NCBI GenBank assembly: GCA_028824295.1
Contig: JAPPED010000021.1
Span: 56,148 to 120,147 of the forward strand
Length of the DNA: 64,000 bases
From: Rhodospirillales bacterium
GTDB lineage: Bacteria > Pseudomonadota > Alphaproteobacteria > TMED109
Direction: 5' to 3'
Within the stretch, counting starts at the first letter, position 1. Each line of letters begins with the position of its first letter. This document shows positions 35,721-43,625 of this stretch, one piece after another. Made by a program: the position numbers and the translations under genes. A model generated the notes under the pieces. It did no database searches and was not told where the DNA came from. It saw nothing but the letters and a program-made list of their open reading frames with translations.

Positions 35721-36044
35721 TCAGTCGCAGCCTTGTCCCAAAAGACCACGCCACCGCAGCGTGGTGTCCCCGCTTACGCCGCGATACCCGTTCATGATCA
35801 TCAATTCCCGGTTCACCGGCACGCCAAGTCCTGGTGACAGAGCGATGGTCGACAGCCCGAGCGCGTCAAGCTCGTCGCGAAGGACTTTGCTCGGGTGCAC
35901 GTCCCACCTGCCACTTCTCGCGTTCATGCGGCTCTCCCTCAGTGATGGTCCGCCGTCGCCGCGGCGCACGGGCACGTCGTCGGTCCACCGAAGACAGATG
36001 CGCCGTTGCGTGTTAATCCGAACGCTGTGCTGACCGGCGCGATC
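35721..36044 (-). pseudogene. Decayed higBA toxin-antitoxin pair
   Basis: The minus strand reads DRAGQHSVRINTQRRICLRW (36044 leftward), which matches the C-terminal core of HigB toxins, and then HPSKVLRDELDALGLS plus a PVNR...MNGYRGVSGDTTLR segment (about 35900-35740), which matches HigA helix-turn-helix antitoxins. The HigB frame meets an in-frame TAG just upstream, HigB runs into HigA without a stop, conserved positions are replaced, and the end of HigA is only readable in another frame (FWDKAATETDLQNTW). All point to a broken pair. It lies 125 bp from the intact MazEF-like pair. Confidence 0.62.
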
Positions 36045-36330
36045 GCTCCACCGCTAGACCTGCCGCGCGCCCCAGTACGTGACGCTATTGCTCAAGACAG
36101 GGAGCACACCACCTGTCAGCAGTCTTCGGCTTTCCGCTGACTGAAGACAGCCTATTGCTGCTCCACGTCGAGCATGCCTTTGCGGTGCACGTGCGTTTGC
36201 TGTTGAATGAGAGCGGCCCGCACGTAGGGTGCCTTTCGCAATAGTCATTCTACGCACCGGCGAAAATCGTCGCACGGCGGATGACACGCTGCGGTCGCCG
36301 CCGCCTTCCGCAGGCAACAGGGACCCGGGC

Positions 36331-38097
36331 ATGGAACGCGACGAGTCTGGCCGAAGCTCCGGCAGCCGCCATCCCGACGCGAAGACCCCGGTTCCGCTCA
36401 GCGTGGGTCTCGCCCTTCAGATTGCCTGCCTGGTGTTGCCCGGCGCGGTGATGATCCCGACAGTCGTGTTCCGGGCGGCCGGTCAGCCGGAGGACGTGCT
36501 GCTGTGGGCCGTGTTCGCCTCGGTAGCCGCCTGCGGCGCGACCACGATGCTCCAGGCGCGGCGGATCGGCCGGTTTGGTGCCGGCTACATTCTCGCGATC
36601 GGAACCTCCGGGGCCGCCATCGCCGTCAGCATTGCCGCCCTCGCCGCGGGCGGCCCGGCGTTGCTCGCGACTCTCGTCGTCATCCTCTCAGTGGTCCAGT
36701 TCGTGTTCTCGGCACGTCTCTCGCTGTTCCGGCGCATCCTTACGCCGACGGTCACAGGCACGATCCTGATGCTGACACCGGTCACGGTCATGCCGGTCAT
36801 GTTCGACCAGTTGAAGAACGTGCCGAGCGGGACGTCGCCGCTCGCCGCGCCGTTCAGCGCGGTGGTGACCCTGGTTGTCATCGCCGGCGTCACCCTGACC
36901 GCAAGGGAGCGGGCGCGCCTGTGGGCGCCGGTCATCGGCATCGTCGCGGGCTCGATCGTCGCAGGCATGTTCGGCCTGTATGACGTCGACCGCATTGTGC
37001 AGGCTGCGTGGATCGGTATTCCGGCGCCGGCATGGTCGGCCCTGGATCTGCGCTTCGGAACCGAGTTCTGGGCACTCCTCCCTGCCTTCGTGTTCATCGC
37101 GCTGGTCTGCACGATGCAAACCATCAGCGGCGCAGTCGCCATCCAGCGCGTGTCTTGGGCCGAGAGCCGGGCAGTCGATTTCCGGGCGGTGCAGGGTGCG
37201 GTGGCGGCCGACGGGGCCGGCAATCTGCTGTCGGGCCTGGCGGGCACGATGCCGCTCGGCTTCCGGCCGAGCGGCGCGTCCATGGTCGAGATCACCGGGA
37301 TCAGCTCCCGCAGGATCGGCATCGCGCTCGGGGCGTCGCTGATCGTGCTGGCATTCGTTCCCAAGGCGCTGGCCGTGATCCTGGCGATACCCGGTCCGGT
37401 CATCACGGCGTTCGTCACCGTCACGATGGCGACCATCTTCATCATCGGCATGAAGGTGATCCTGCAGGACGGAATCGACTACCGCAAAGGCCTGATCGCC
37501 GGGGTCTCGTTCTGGATCGGCGCGGGCTTTCAGAGCGGGGCGGTCATTCCGGACGGTGTCTCGGAGTTTGCCCGCGCGCTCATGCAGAACGGGATGCTGA
37601 CCGGAGGCGTCGTGGCGATCGTCATGACCCTGACCGTCGAGCTGATGAGGCCGCGGCGGCGGCGGATGGAGGCGGAGCTCGAACCCGCCGCCCTGCACAA
37701 GATCCGGGAGTTTGTCGGTGCATTCGCGTCACAAAGAGGCTGGGACGCGCAGATGGTGAACCGCCTCGACGCCGTCTGCGAAGAGACCCTGCTGACGCTC
37801 CTGCAACAAGACGAGCCAGGCACGGATGTCGAACGGCGGCGTCTGTTCCTCACCGCGCGCAGCGGGGACGGCGGAGCAGTGCTGGAGTTCGTTGCCTCGA
37901 CCGGTGAGGAGAGGAACATTCAGGACCGCATTGCGCTGCTCGGCGAGGCCAGCGCCAGCGAGATGATCGAGCGTGAGGTATCGTTGCGGTTGTTGCGTCA
38001 CTTGGCCTCGTCGGTCCGTCATCAGCAATACCATGACACAGATATCGTGACCGTCCGCGTGGAGCCGCCGGGAGCAAAGCTGCCCCGGGGGTTGTAG
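36331..38097 (+). CDS. NCS2-type permease with C-terminal HATPase-like extension
   Basis: 588 residues. The first about 440 form a nucleobase-cation-symporter-2 membrane domain (xanthine/uracil permease family): 12-14 helices, GTSGAAIAV, and the QTISGAVAIQRVS and GTMPLGFRPSGASMVEITG segments. The last 140 residues are soluble: KIREFVGAFASQRGWDAQMVNRLDAVCEETLLTLLQ resembles the first helices of RsbW-like HATPase domains. NCS2 permeases are usually 420-460 residues. Start taken at ATG 36331 (AGGGA upstream); a GTG at 36229 is possible. The substrate is not inferable. Confidence 0.8.
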   Translation: MERDESGRSSGSRHPDAKTPVPLSVGLALQIACLVLPGAVMIPTVVFRAAGQPEDVLLWAVFASVAACGATTMLQARRIGRFGAGYILAIGTSGAAIAVSIAALAAGGPALLATLVVILSVVQFVFSARLSLFRRILTPTVTGTILMLTPVTVMPVMFDQLKNVPSGTSPLAAPFSAVVTLVVIAGVTLTARERARLWAPVIGIVAGSIVAGMFGLYDVDRIVQAAWIGIPAPAWSALDLRFGTEFWALLPAFVFIALVCTMQTISGAVAIQRVSWAESRAVDFRAVQGAVAADGAGNLLSGLAGTMPLGFRPSGASMVEITGISSRRIGIALGASLIVLAFVPKALAVILAIPGPVITAFVTVTMATIFIIGMKVILQDGIDYRKGLIAGVSFWIGAGFQSGAVIPDGVSEFARALMQNGMLTGGVVAIVMTLTVELMRPRRRRMEAELEPAALHKIREFVGAFASQRGWDAQMVNRLDAVCEETLLTLLQQDEPGTDVERRRLFLTARSGDGGAVLEFVASTGEERNIQDRIALLGEASASEMIEREVSLRLLRHLASSVRHQQYHDTDIVTVRVEPPGAKLPRGL

Positions 38098-38225
38098 GCC
38101 GCTCGCATGGCCATCCCGGCGGCGTCAAGGGGTTCGGATACCGTCGTCAAGAGCGAACGTTTGACACCAAACGACGAACTGGCCTAGCGTGAACGAAGCC
38201 AGTCATCCAAACAGGGAAGAAGCTG

Positions 38226-38528
38226 ATGTATTGTGTCGCTTTCGTCACCCACAAGCCGGGACGGGTACAGGCAGGCAGCGAACTTCAAAACGCCTACATG
38301 GAGTTTCTGCGCAATCATCCGGGACATCCCGATGTCGTCGTCCACCACGCTGGCCCAACTCTCTCTGACGACTCGGAGGCCATTGTCGGCTTGGTACTAA
38401 TCGCCGAGGCACCCTCCCCGGAGGCGACGCGGGCGTTTCTGGCCGACAGTCCCTATGGCAAGGGGGACGTGTTCGCCGACGTCCAAGTCCGGCCGTGGGA
38501 ATGGAGAACGGGACGCCCGGGTTCGTAA
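38226..38528 (+). CDS. YciI-like (YCII domain) protein
   Basis: 100-residue ferredoxin-like fold of the YciI family: MYCVAFVTHKPG at the start, the family's conserved HHAGPTLSDDSEAIVGLVLIAEAPS, and DSPYGKGDVF with the DP/Y region. The family is linked to hydrolytic or stress functions, and the activity is largely unknown. A TTGACA hexamer lies 58 bp upstream of the ATG. Confidence 0.88.
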   Translation: MYCVAFVTHKPGRVQAGSELQNAYMEFLRNHPGHPDVVVHHAGPTLSDDSEAIVGLVLIAEAPSPEATRAFLADSPYGKGDVFADVQVRPWEWRTGRPGS

Positions 38529-38625
38529 CCTGTCCCCACCAGCCGGTCTGGCGTGAATGCGGGTCGAGCGCCGTCGGCAGCGCCCGCATTCTTCCGGCAC
38601 TTGGGGCGCTGGAGCGTAATGCGAG

Positions 38626-39333
38626 CTAGTTCTTGATGAAGTGACCTAGGTAGTGGCGGCTTTCCGCCGGCGCGTCGCCCGGGCCTATGCGAGCGTCGTG
38701 AACCAGCCGCTCCGTGCAGCAGACGTACGCGACATTCTCCGACTGAAGCATGCGCAAGCAGGCCGTGCCCGGAGTGTTCCTGATAAAGGTGTCCGCAACT
38801 TCGCAGGGATGCAGGCTTTCCGCCGACTCCACGCTTGCTGCCATGTTCTCGATCGGCACGGGCACCACGTAGACATACCGGTTTCCGGGACCCCGGTTCA
38901 CGACGATTCGGTTCCGGCTCCTCCACCTTGAGGACAGGTCGAAGCCATCCCAAGAATCAAGGTGCAGCCCCAGCCTCAGTCCCGATTCCCGGTCGACCGT
39001 GACCGAAGGAAACTTCCCGTGATCGATCGACGGCTCAAGCGTAACCACCGGCGACAGGCTGAGAAACGGCGTGAAATCAAGCGCGCTCTCGGATGTCAGC
39101 GCGCAGGGAAAGATCGCGATGAAATCCAGTTCGTCGTCGATGGAAAGCTCATCAAGCGGAGCGGTGTATGTCCTGACTTCATGTTCATCCAACCTCCTGA
39201 AGTCGGCCGGCAGCCTGGCGTCGGGTCGATAGCCGGCCGCGTCCGGATGTAACCTCTTGACGCTGACGAGTGTGTCGCTGAACGCGATCAAGTCGCGCGC
39301 ATCCCCCAGTCTGCGATCGACGTAGATCTTCAT
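38626..39333 (-). CDS. Putative Fe(II)/2-oxoglutarate-type oxygenase in the RiPP locus
   Basis: About 235 residues (start at the internal ATG; an ATG 51 bases further out is possible). I know no named family for it. The pattern GLHLDSWDG (H124, D126), NRGPGNRYVYVV, and TERLVHDA (H212) followed 14 residues later by R226 (SRHYLGHF) is the HxD...H...R arrangement of Fe(II)/2OG dioxygenases. The N-terminal half is unlike known proteins. It lies 99 bp downstream of the radical SAM gene on the same strand, so it is probably the second tailoring enzyme of the peptide. Assignment from motif geometry only. Confidence 0.55.
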   Translation of the reverse strand: MKIYVDRRLGDARDLIAFSDTLVSVKRLHPDAAGYRPDARLPADFRRLDEHEVRTYTAPLDELSIDDELDFIAIFPCALTSESALDFTPFLSLSPVVTLEPSIDHGKFPSVTVDRESGLRLGLHLDSWDGFDLSSRWRSRNRIVVNRGPGNRYVYVVPVPIENMAASVESAESLHPCEVADTFIRNTPGTACLRMLQSENVAYVCCTERLVHDARIGPGDAPAESRHYLGHFIKN

Positions 39334-39432
39334 TACGGACCTGACGCCACCGGCGTGCGGACGCATCGCCACCGTGTGTTGCATCGATCCATCAGAGCCT
39401 CCGGACCTCGCGCCACGCGTATATCGACCGTC

Positions 39433-40614
39433 TCAGATCAAGTCGGCGCCCACTCTCTCCAGCGGCTCGCCATGCAAGGCCAGGTACTTCACAACGTGGG
39501 TATAGAACTTGTCCAGTCCTTGACAATAGATCGTGGGGTTATCGAAACCGTTGTGCCTCGCGTACCGGTGCACCGGCTGGCCACTGCCACAGACTTCACG
39601 CCAGCAGCAGTCCGAACATGCGGACGCGGGTGTCTTCTTGAAGTACTCGAATTCGTGAAACAGCGGGTCCCGGATGATCTCTTCGATGCTGGAACTCTTC
39701 AGATCCCGGTATTCGTATCCGCTCCAGTACGTCGTGGATCGCAAGGTATCGTCCGGCCCGACCCCGCCGTCCGACGACACGGTGAGCAGGAGATAGTCCG
39801 GGTCGTCCCTCCGGGCGCCGAACAGGAAATTCCCGTGCCCGTAGATGCGAGCCAGGAAATGATCGATGAACCTGACGCTGACCGGCTCCTCGTCCTTCAC
39901 CATCATGTCGAAGATCCTGATCAGAAATTCACCGTATGCCTCCGCGTCACCGCGAAAGTTGTCGTGATTCAGGTCGGGAAGCAGAAAATCAAGGTGCTGC
40001 ACGTTCAGGTCATGTCGAAAGTGCTCGTAGATGTCCTTGGGATTGAAGTTCTCCCCGACCACGGCCAGGATCATCGGCTTCCGATGTAGGTGTTCCTGGC
40101 ACAACGCCAGTCCGCGAACGGTCGCCTGGTAGGACGACCGGCCACGGTGATCGCGACGATGAGCGTCGTTGTGCACCTTCGCGCCGTCAAGGCTGACCCC
40201 CACTTCTACGCCATGCCGGTTGAAGATCTCTATCCACCCGAGATCGATCAGCATGCCGTTGGTCTGGACCGTCAACGCCAGGTCCACGACGTGCCCCAAT
40301 CCTGATCGGATCTCTTCGCAGATGCTGTCAAGCCGGGCTTTCGGCATCAAGAGCGGTTCGCCGCCATGCAGGTGAATCGCGATGCGCTGCAGTTCGTACT
40401 CTCTGGAGAATTGCTCGAGCCGCCGGACCAGCAATGCGACCGTGTCATCGGCAATGAACGCTGCATGATGCTGGTAGCTGTCATCCCCCGCGTTGAAGAA
40501 ATAACAATAGTCGCAGTCCAGGTTGCAGCGTTCGGTGATCTTCAAGATGACTTCCAGCGTTCGGAGGCCCCGGAAGTTCACCGTTCTTCCATCGGTTGCG
40601 ACGGCCATCGTCAT
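39433..40614 (-). CDS. Radical SAM/SPASM peptide maturase (cyclophane type)
   Basis: 393 residues. The SAM 4Fe-4S motif is CNLDCDYC (C30, C34, C37). HLHGGEPLLM gives the GGEP motif and TVQTNG and SLDGAKVHND follow. The C-terminal SPASM-like cysteines are C333, C336, C337, C342 and C364, with VCGSGQPVHRYARHNGFDNP matching the hallmark of the FxsB/GrrM/XyeB cyclophane-forming maturases. Such enzymes couple an aromatic side chain to a neighbour two residues on. Its likely substrate, with NFVS repeats, is encoded 514 bp upstream on the same strand. No transporter or protease gene is adjacent. Confidence 0.85.
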   Translation of the reverse strand: MTMAVATDGRTVNFRGLRTLEVILKITERCNLDCDYCYFFNAGDDSYQHHAAFIADDTVALLVRRLEQFSREYELQRIAIHLHGGEPLLMPKARLDSICEEIRSGLGHVVDLALTVQTNGMLIDLGWIEIFNRHGVEVGVSLDGAKVHNDAHRRDHRGRSSYQATVRGLALCQEHLHRKPMILAVVGENFNPKDIYEHFRHDLNVQHLDFLLPDLNHDNFRGDAEAYGEFLIRIFDMMVKDEEPVSVRFIDHFLARIYGHGNFLFGARRDDPDYLLLTVSSDGGVGPDDTLRSTTYWSGYEYRDLKSSSIEEIIRDPLFHEFEYFKKTPASACSDCCWREVCGSGQPVHRYARHNGFDNPTIYCQGLDKFYTHVVKYLALHGEPLERVGADLI

Positions 40615-41127
40615 TTTCTTGCAGGGCTGCCGGCGGTGGATCCAGACCGTTGGTGCGGCCGTCGCGTGGTTGCAGCGCTTGCCGCGCTACGCACCAGCGA
40701 GGCTGGCATCGAACACACGCGAAGCTTACGCCCTCTTCCGGAAATCACGCCGCGCCTCGTTCGCGGTAGATGCTGACGAATCCCGGGAATGGAACGAAAG
40801 CGGCTGCCAGGTCGACTTGGCAGGGCCCGAGGCGTCTGCTGGGCTGGCGAATCTTCCCCGGGGAACTTGGAGGCCCCATGACCCTTGGCGGTCCCCGGCC
40901 CGGGATCGGGGGCTGCCTCCCTATGGGTGAGCGAAGATGTTCGGCGTGCCCGCCTGGCCCGGCCTCCGCCGTTCCTGCCCCGCGCAGGGCACGCATTTGT
41001 GCCGATACCGCCGGGTCATGTCGAAGCCGCCCGGCATACACGCAATCAAGTTCCGTCGGAAATCCGGCGGTTTCCTCAGGCCCTTCCGGCAGCAGGGTCA
41101 GGCAATCGACCCTGGATGCAAGTGATG
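40615..41127 (-). other. Gap between RiPP precursor and radical SAM gene
   Basis: 513 bp with a hairpin at its precursor-proximal end (41093-41114). Long open frames exist on both strands because of GC content, but none has a ribosome-binding site with recognisable sequence. A 41-codon frame starting MPGGFDMTRRYRHK was noted and not called. Confidence 0.4.
41093..41114 (-). terminator. Hairpin just after the RiPP precursor gene
   Basis: CAGGGTC and GACCCTG form a perfect 7-bp stem with an 8-base loop, 13 bp after the precursor stop. It has no U tract, so it fits partial termination or RNA stability that would let the precursor be made in excess of the enzymes. Confidence 0.45.
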
Positions 41128-41436
41128 TCAGGTGGCTGCCGTACCGCTCATGGCCGGCGCGGACACGAAGTTCCCGCCCGTTCTGAGCCGATCGTCCGCC
41201 ACCGCAGCACCGCTCATGGCCGGCGCGGACACGAAGTTGCCTCCCGTTCTGAGCCGATCGTCCGCCACCGCAGCACCACTCATGGCCGGCGCGGACACGA
41301 AGTTGCCTCCCGCGCGAGCGTAGCCTGAGATCTTCTTCTGCAGGTTCGGGCTGACTGCCCTGCCTGCCGCAGCCTTCTGGTCTTCCGCGGAAATCCCCAG
41401 TTTCTGGCGGAGCCTCCGCACCTTCAGATCGTCCAT
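41128..41436 (-). CDS. Repeat-containing RiPP precursor
   Basis: 102 residues: a 42-residue charged leader (MDDLKVRRLRQKLGISAED...) then three repeats. Each repeat starts GGNFVSAPAMSG; the first two continue with AAVADDRLRT, and the third ends TAAT. The FVS triad (F46, F68, F90) fits the aromatic-X-Ser substrates of FxsB-type cyclophane enzymes. Strong ribosome-binding site GGAGAGG, 6 bp before the ATG, and a promoter with perfect -35 box. Divergent from the Rieske genes. It has no homologue that I recognise. Confidence 0.75.
   Translation of the reverse strand: MDDLKVRRLRQKLGISAEDQKAAAGRAVSPNLQKKISGYARAGGNFVSAPAMSGAAVADDRLRTGGNFVSAPAMSGAAVADDRLRTGGNFVSAPAMSGTAAT
41131..41310 (-). repeat. 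Three 66-bp coding repeats in the RiPP precursor
   Basis: Two full units of exactly 66 bp and a third partial one, on codons 43-64, 65-86 and 87-102. They are nearly identical in DNA as well as protein, indicating recent duplication or conversion that keeps the core sequence fixed. Confidence 0.95.
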
Positions 41437-41483
41437 GGGTCACCTCTCCATCCGTACGCTGAACGCCCAAAAAGAGGCATTGA

Positions 41484-41512
41484 TTCATACTCTATCATCC
41501 TGTTTCTGTCAA
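41484..41512 (-). promoter_or_regulatory. Sigma-70 promoter of the RiPP precursor
   Basis: On the minus strand TTGACA (41512-41507) is a perfect -35 hexamer. The spacer is exactly 17 bp and the -10 is TATGAA (41489-41484, 4 of 6 matches). Transcription would start near 41477, giving a leader of about 40 bases before the precursor ATG at 41436. Confidence 0.7.
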
Positions 41513-41674
41513 CCCTTTGACACGGAGCCGGCACTGTGGGCGGCGCCACAACGGAGTTCGGCAGCGTTCGGAGCGGTGAGACCTTGAGGGGGAACGGCGC
41601 GCCGGCCGGCGCCGCCCGCAATGATGCCCCGGTATCATGTCTTCCGATCAAGGTCCGGGGGAACGGACGGACTT

Positions 41675-43033
41675 ATGGACATCCAGGACCTGATTGTCGA
41701 CGACCGGGAGCGCGGGGTCTTCAAGGTCCATCGATCGTGCATGACGTCCGTCGACCTGTTCCGGCGGGAAAGGGAACGAATCTTCGACCACTGCTGGATC
41801 TACCTGGGACACGAATCGGAAGTCGAGAGGCCCGGAGACTATCGCCGCCGCACAGTGGCTGGCCGGCCGCTGTTCTTTGTCCGCAGCAGCGACGGGCAGA
41901 TCCGGGTGTTCCTGAATTCGTGCCCGCACCGGGGTGCGCAGATCTGTCGCAGTGACGCCGGCAATGCCGAGATTCTTCGGTGCTTCTATCACGCCTGGAC
42001 GTTCAACACCCGCGGCGAGCTGATCGGCGTTCCCGGGCAGGAAGCCTACGGCCCCGGCTTCGATCGGAGCGAATTCGGCCTGAAGGCGCCGCCCAGGGTG
42101 GACAGCTACCGGGGCTTCTATTTCGTGAGCTTCAACGCGCACGGCGAGGACCTCGTCAGCTACCTGGCGGGTGCCAAGGACTACCTTGACCTGGTCGTCG
42201 ACCAGGCCGAGGACGGGATGCGGGTGGTGCCCGGCTCCAACAAGTACGCCATCAAGGCCAACTGGAAGCTGCTGGCCGAGAACAGCCTTGACGGCTATCA
42301 CCTGGTCCCGACGCATCGGACCTACGTCGACTACCTGACCGGTCTCGGGACAGACGACAGCGGCGGCACGCTGGCTGCCCGCCCGCCCGGCCGGGGGAGG
42401 GCGCTGGGCAACGGCCACTGCGTGTCGGAGAACATCTCCAGAAACGGTCGCCCCATCGCCCGTTGGCACCCGATCTTCGGCGAGGAGGCCAGGGAGCGCG
42501 TCGCGCAGGTGCGCGCGCGGCTGGTCCGGAAATTCGGGGAAGAACGGGCCTACCGGATGGCCGACCTCTCTCGAAATCTGCTCATCTATCCGAACTTGCT
42601 GATCATGGACTTCGTGGCGATCAGCATCAGGTACATCGAACCCCTGGCGCCGGACAACATGGCGGTCACGGCCTGGCACCTCGTGCCCCGGGAGGAATCG
42701 GGTGCGGCGCTGGCCGCCCGCCTGGACAGCTACCTGACATTCCTCGGACCGGGCGGCTTCGCCACGCCGGATGACGTCGAGGCGCTGGAATCCTGCCAGG
42801 CCGGTTTCCGGGCTACCGAAACCGAATGGTCCGACATCTCAAGGGGCATGCTGAAACCCTGCCCGGGCACGGCCGATGAACTCCAGATCCGAGGCTTCTG
42901 GCGGCAGTGGCACGCGAACATGCAGGGCCTAGATACGGCCGACGTGCAGGACGGAGAGCCGGCAGAATCGCAGGCCGCAGCGGCTTCTTCGGAAGCCGAT
43001 GGCCGTGGGCACCGCCGGACCGGTGAACGATGA
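41675..43033 (+). CDS. Rieske ring-hydroxylating dioxygenase alpha subunit
   Basis: 452 residues. The Rieske 2Fe-2S ligands are CPHRG (C83, H85) and CFYHAW (C103, H106). The catalytic domain has the mononuclear iron pair H208 and H213 in DGYHLVPTH, with the bridging Asp205. The large subunit hydroxylates aromatic rings, using electrons from a reductase not seen here. Start at MDIQDL (ATG 41675). It is divergent from the RiPP precursor with 238 bp between starts and overlaps the beta gene by 4 bp. Confidence 0.9.
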   Translation: MDIQDLIVDDRERGVFKVHRSCMTSVDLFRRERERIFDHCWIYLGHESEVERPGDYRRRTVAGRPLFFVRSSDGQIRVFLNSCPHRGAQICRSDAGNAEILRCFYHAWTFNTRGELIGVPGQEAYGPGFDRSEFGLKAPPRVDSYRGFYFVSFNAHGEDLVSYLAGAKDYLDLVVDQAEDGMRVVPGSNKYAIKANWKLLAENSLDGYHLVPTHRTYVDYLTGLGTDDSGGTLAARPPGRGRALGNGHCVSENISRNGRPIARWHPIFGEEARERVAQVRARLVRKFGEERAYRMADLSRNLLIYPNLLIMDFVAISIRYIEPLAPDNMAVTAWHLVPREESGAALAARLDSYLTFLGPGGFATPDDVEALESCQAGFRATETEWSDISRGMLKPCPGTADELQIRGFWRQWHANMQGLDTADVQDGEPAESQAAAASSEADGRGHRRTGER

Positions 43034-43524
43034 CAGCCCTCGGGAGGTGCGCGTTGTCGGGAATGGTGGAGGAATTCCTGTTCAGGGAAGCGGCACTTCT
43101 GGATGACTGGAAGCTGGAGGAGTGGATCGGTTTGTTTACGGAGGACGCCCGGTACGTCGTTCCTTCCACGGATCTACCGGAGGGAGACCCCGGGCGCGAC
43201 CTGGTGTTCATCGACGACGACATCGTTCGTTTGCGCGCTCGGGTGACGCGGTTGAACAGCCGTCATTCCCACCGCGAGCGCCCCCGGTCCCGCACCCGCC
43301 GGTTTGTCTCCAACGTGCGCGTGGAAGAAACCGACGAAGAACACCTATCGGTCCGCGCAAATGTCCTCGTCTACAGGTTTCGCAGTGGCGAGGGTGCGCC
43401 TTACGTCGGCGCCATCGAGTACACCTTGAGGAGGGAGGGCGGAGACTTCAGAATCGCGTACCGCCGCGCAGTGCTGGACCTGGAAGATCTCTCCTGGCAC
43501 GGCGCGGTGAGCATCATCATTTGA
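43030..43524 (+). CDS. Ring-hydroxylating dioxygenase beta subunit
   Basis: 164 residues, NTF2-like cone fold typical of dioxygenase beta subunits: VEEFLFREAALLDDWKLEEWIGLFTEDARYVVPS and RTRRFVSNVRVEE match the family. The subunit stabilises the alpha3beta3 enzyme. It overlaps the alpha gene (ATGA). Confidence 0.9.
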   Translation: MTALGRCALSGMVEEFLFREAALLDDWKLEEWIGLFTEDARYVVPSTDLPEGDPGRDLVFIDDDIVRLRARVTRLNSRHSHRERPRSRTRRFVSNVRVEETDEEHLSVRANVLVYRFRSGEGAPYVGAIEYTLRREGGDFRIAYRRAVLDLEDLSWHGAVSIII

Positions 43525-43625
43525 CGCCCAGGCTGTTCCGCGACGGTCGACGTTAAACCGCGGGCGCTGGCTTGCCGGTCCGGTTCGACCCAATTGAGCT
43601 GATTTGCAAAGAAGGAAACAAGAAC

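Noticed and set aside
36054..36332. Minus-strand frame next to higBA relic
   Set aside because: No HigB N-terminal similarity; could be decayed but not supportable.
40900..41030. 41-codon minus frame (MPGGFDM...CVPCAG) as second precursor
   Set aside because: No ribosome-binding site and no repeat of the core.
41131..41310. 66-bp repeats as a CRISPR array
   Set aside because: Units are directly adjacent without spacers and lie in a coding frame.
41132..41323. Repeat-bearing frame on the plus strand opposite the precursor (MAGADTK units)
   Set aside because: Any 66-bp repeat makes repeats in several frames; only the minus frame has the GGAGAGG site, promoter and maturase downstream.
40745..41488. 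247-codon frame overlapping the precursor
   Set aside because: Different frame over the repeats with no ribosome-binding site or domain; explained by GC-rich codon bias.
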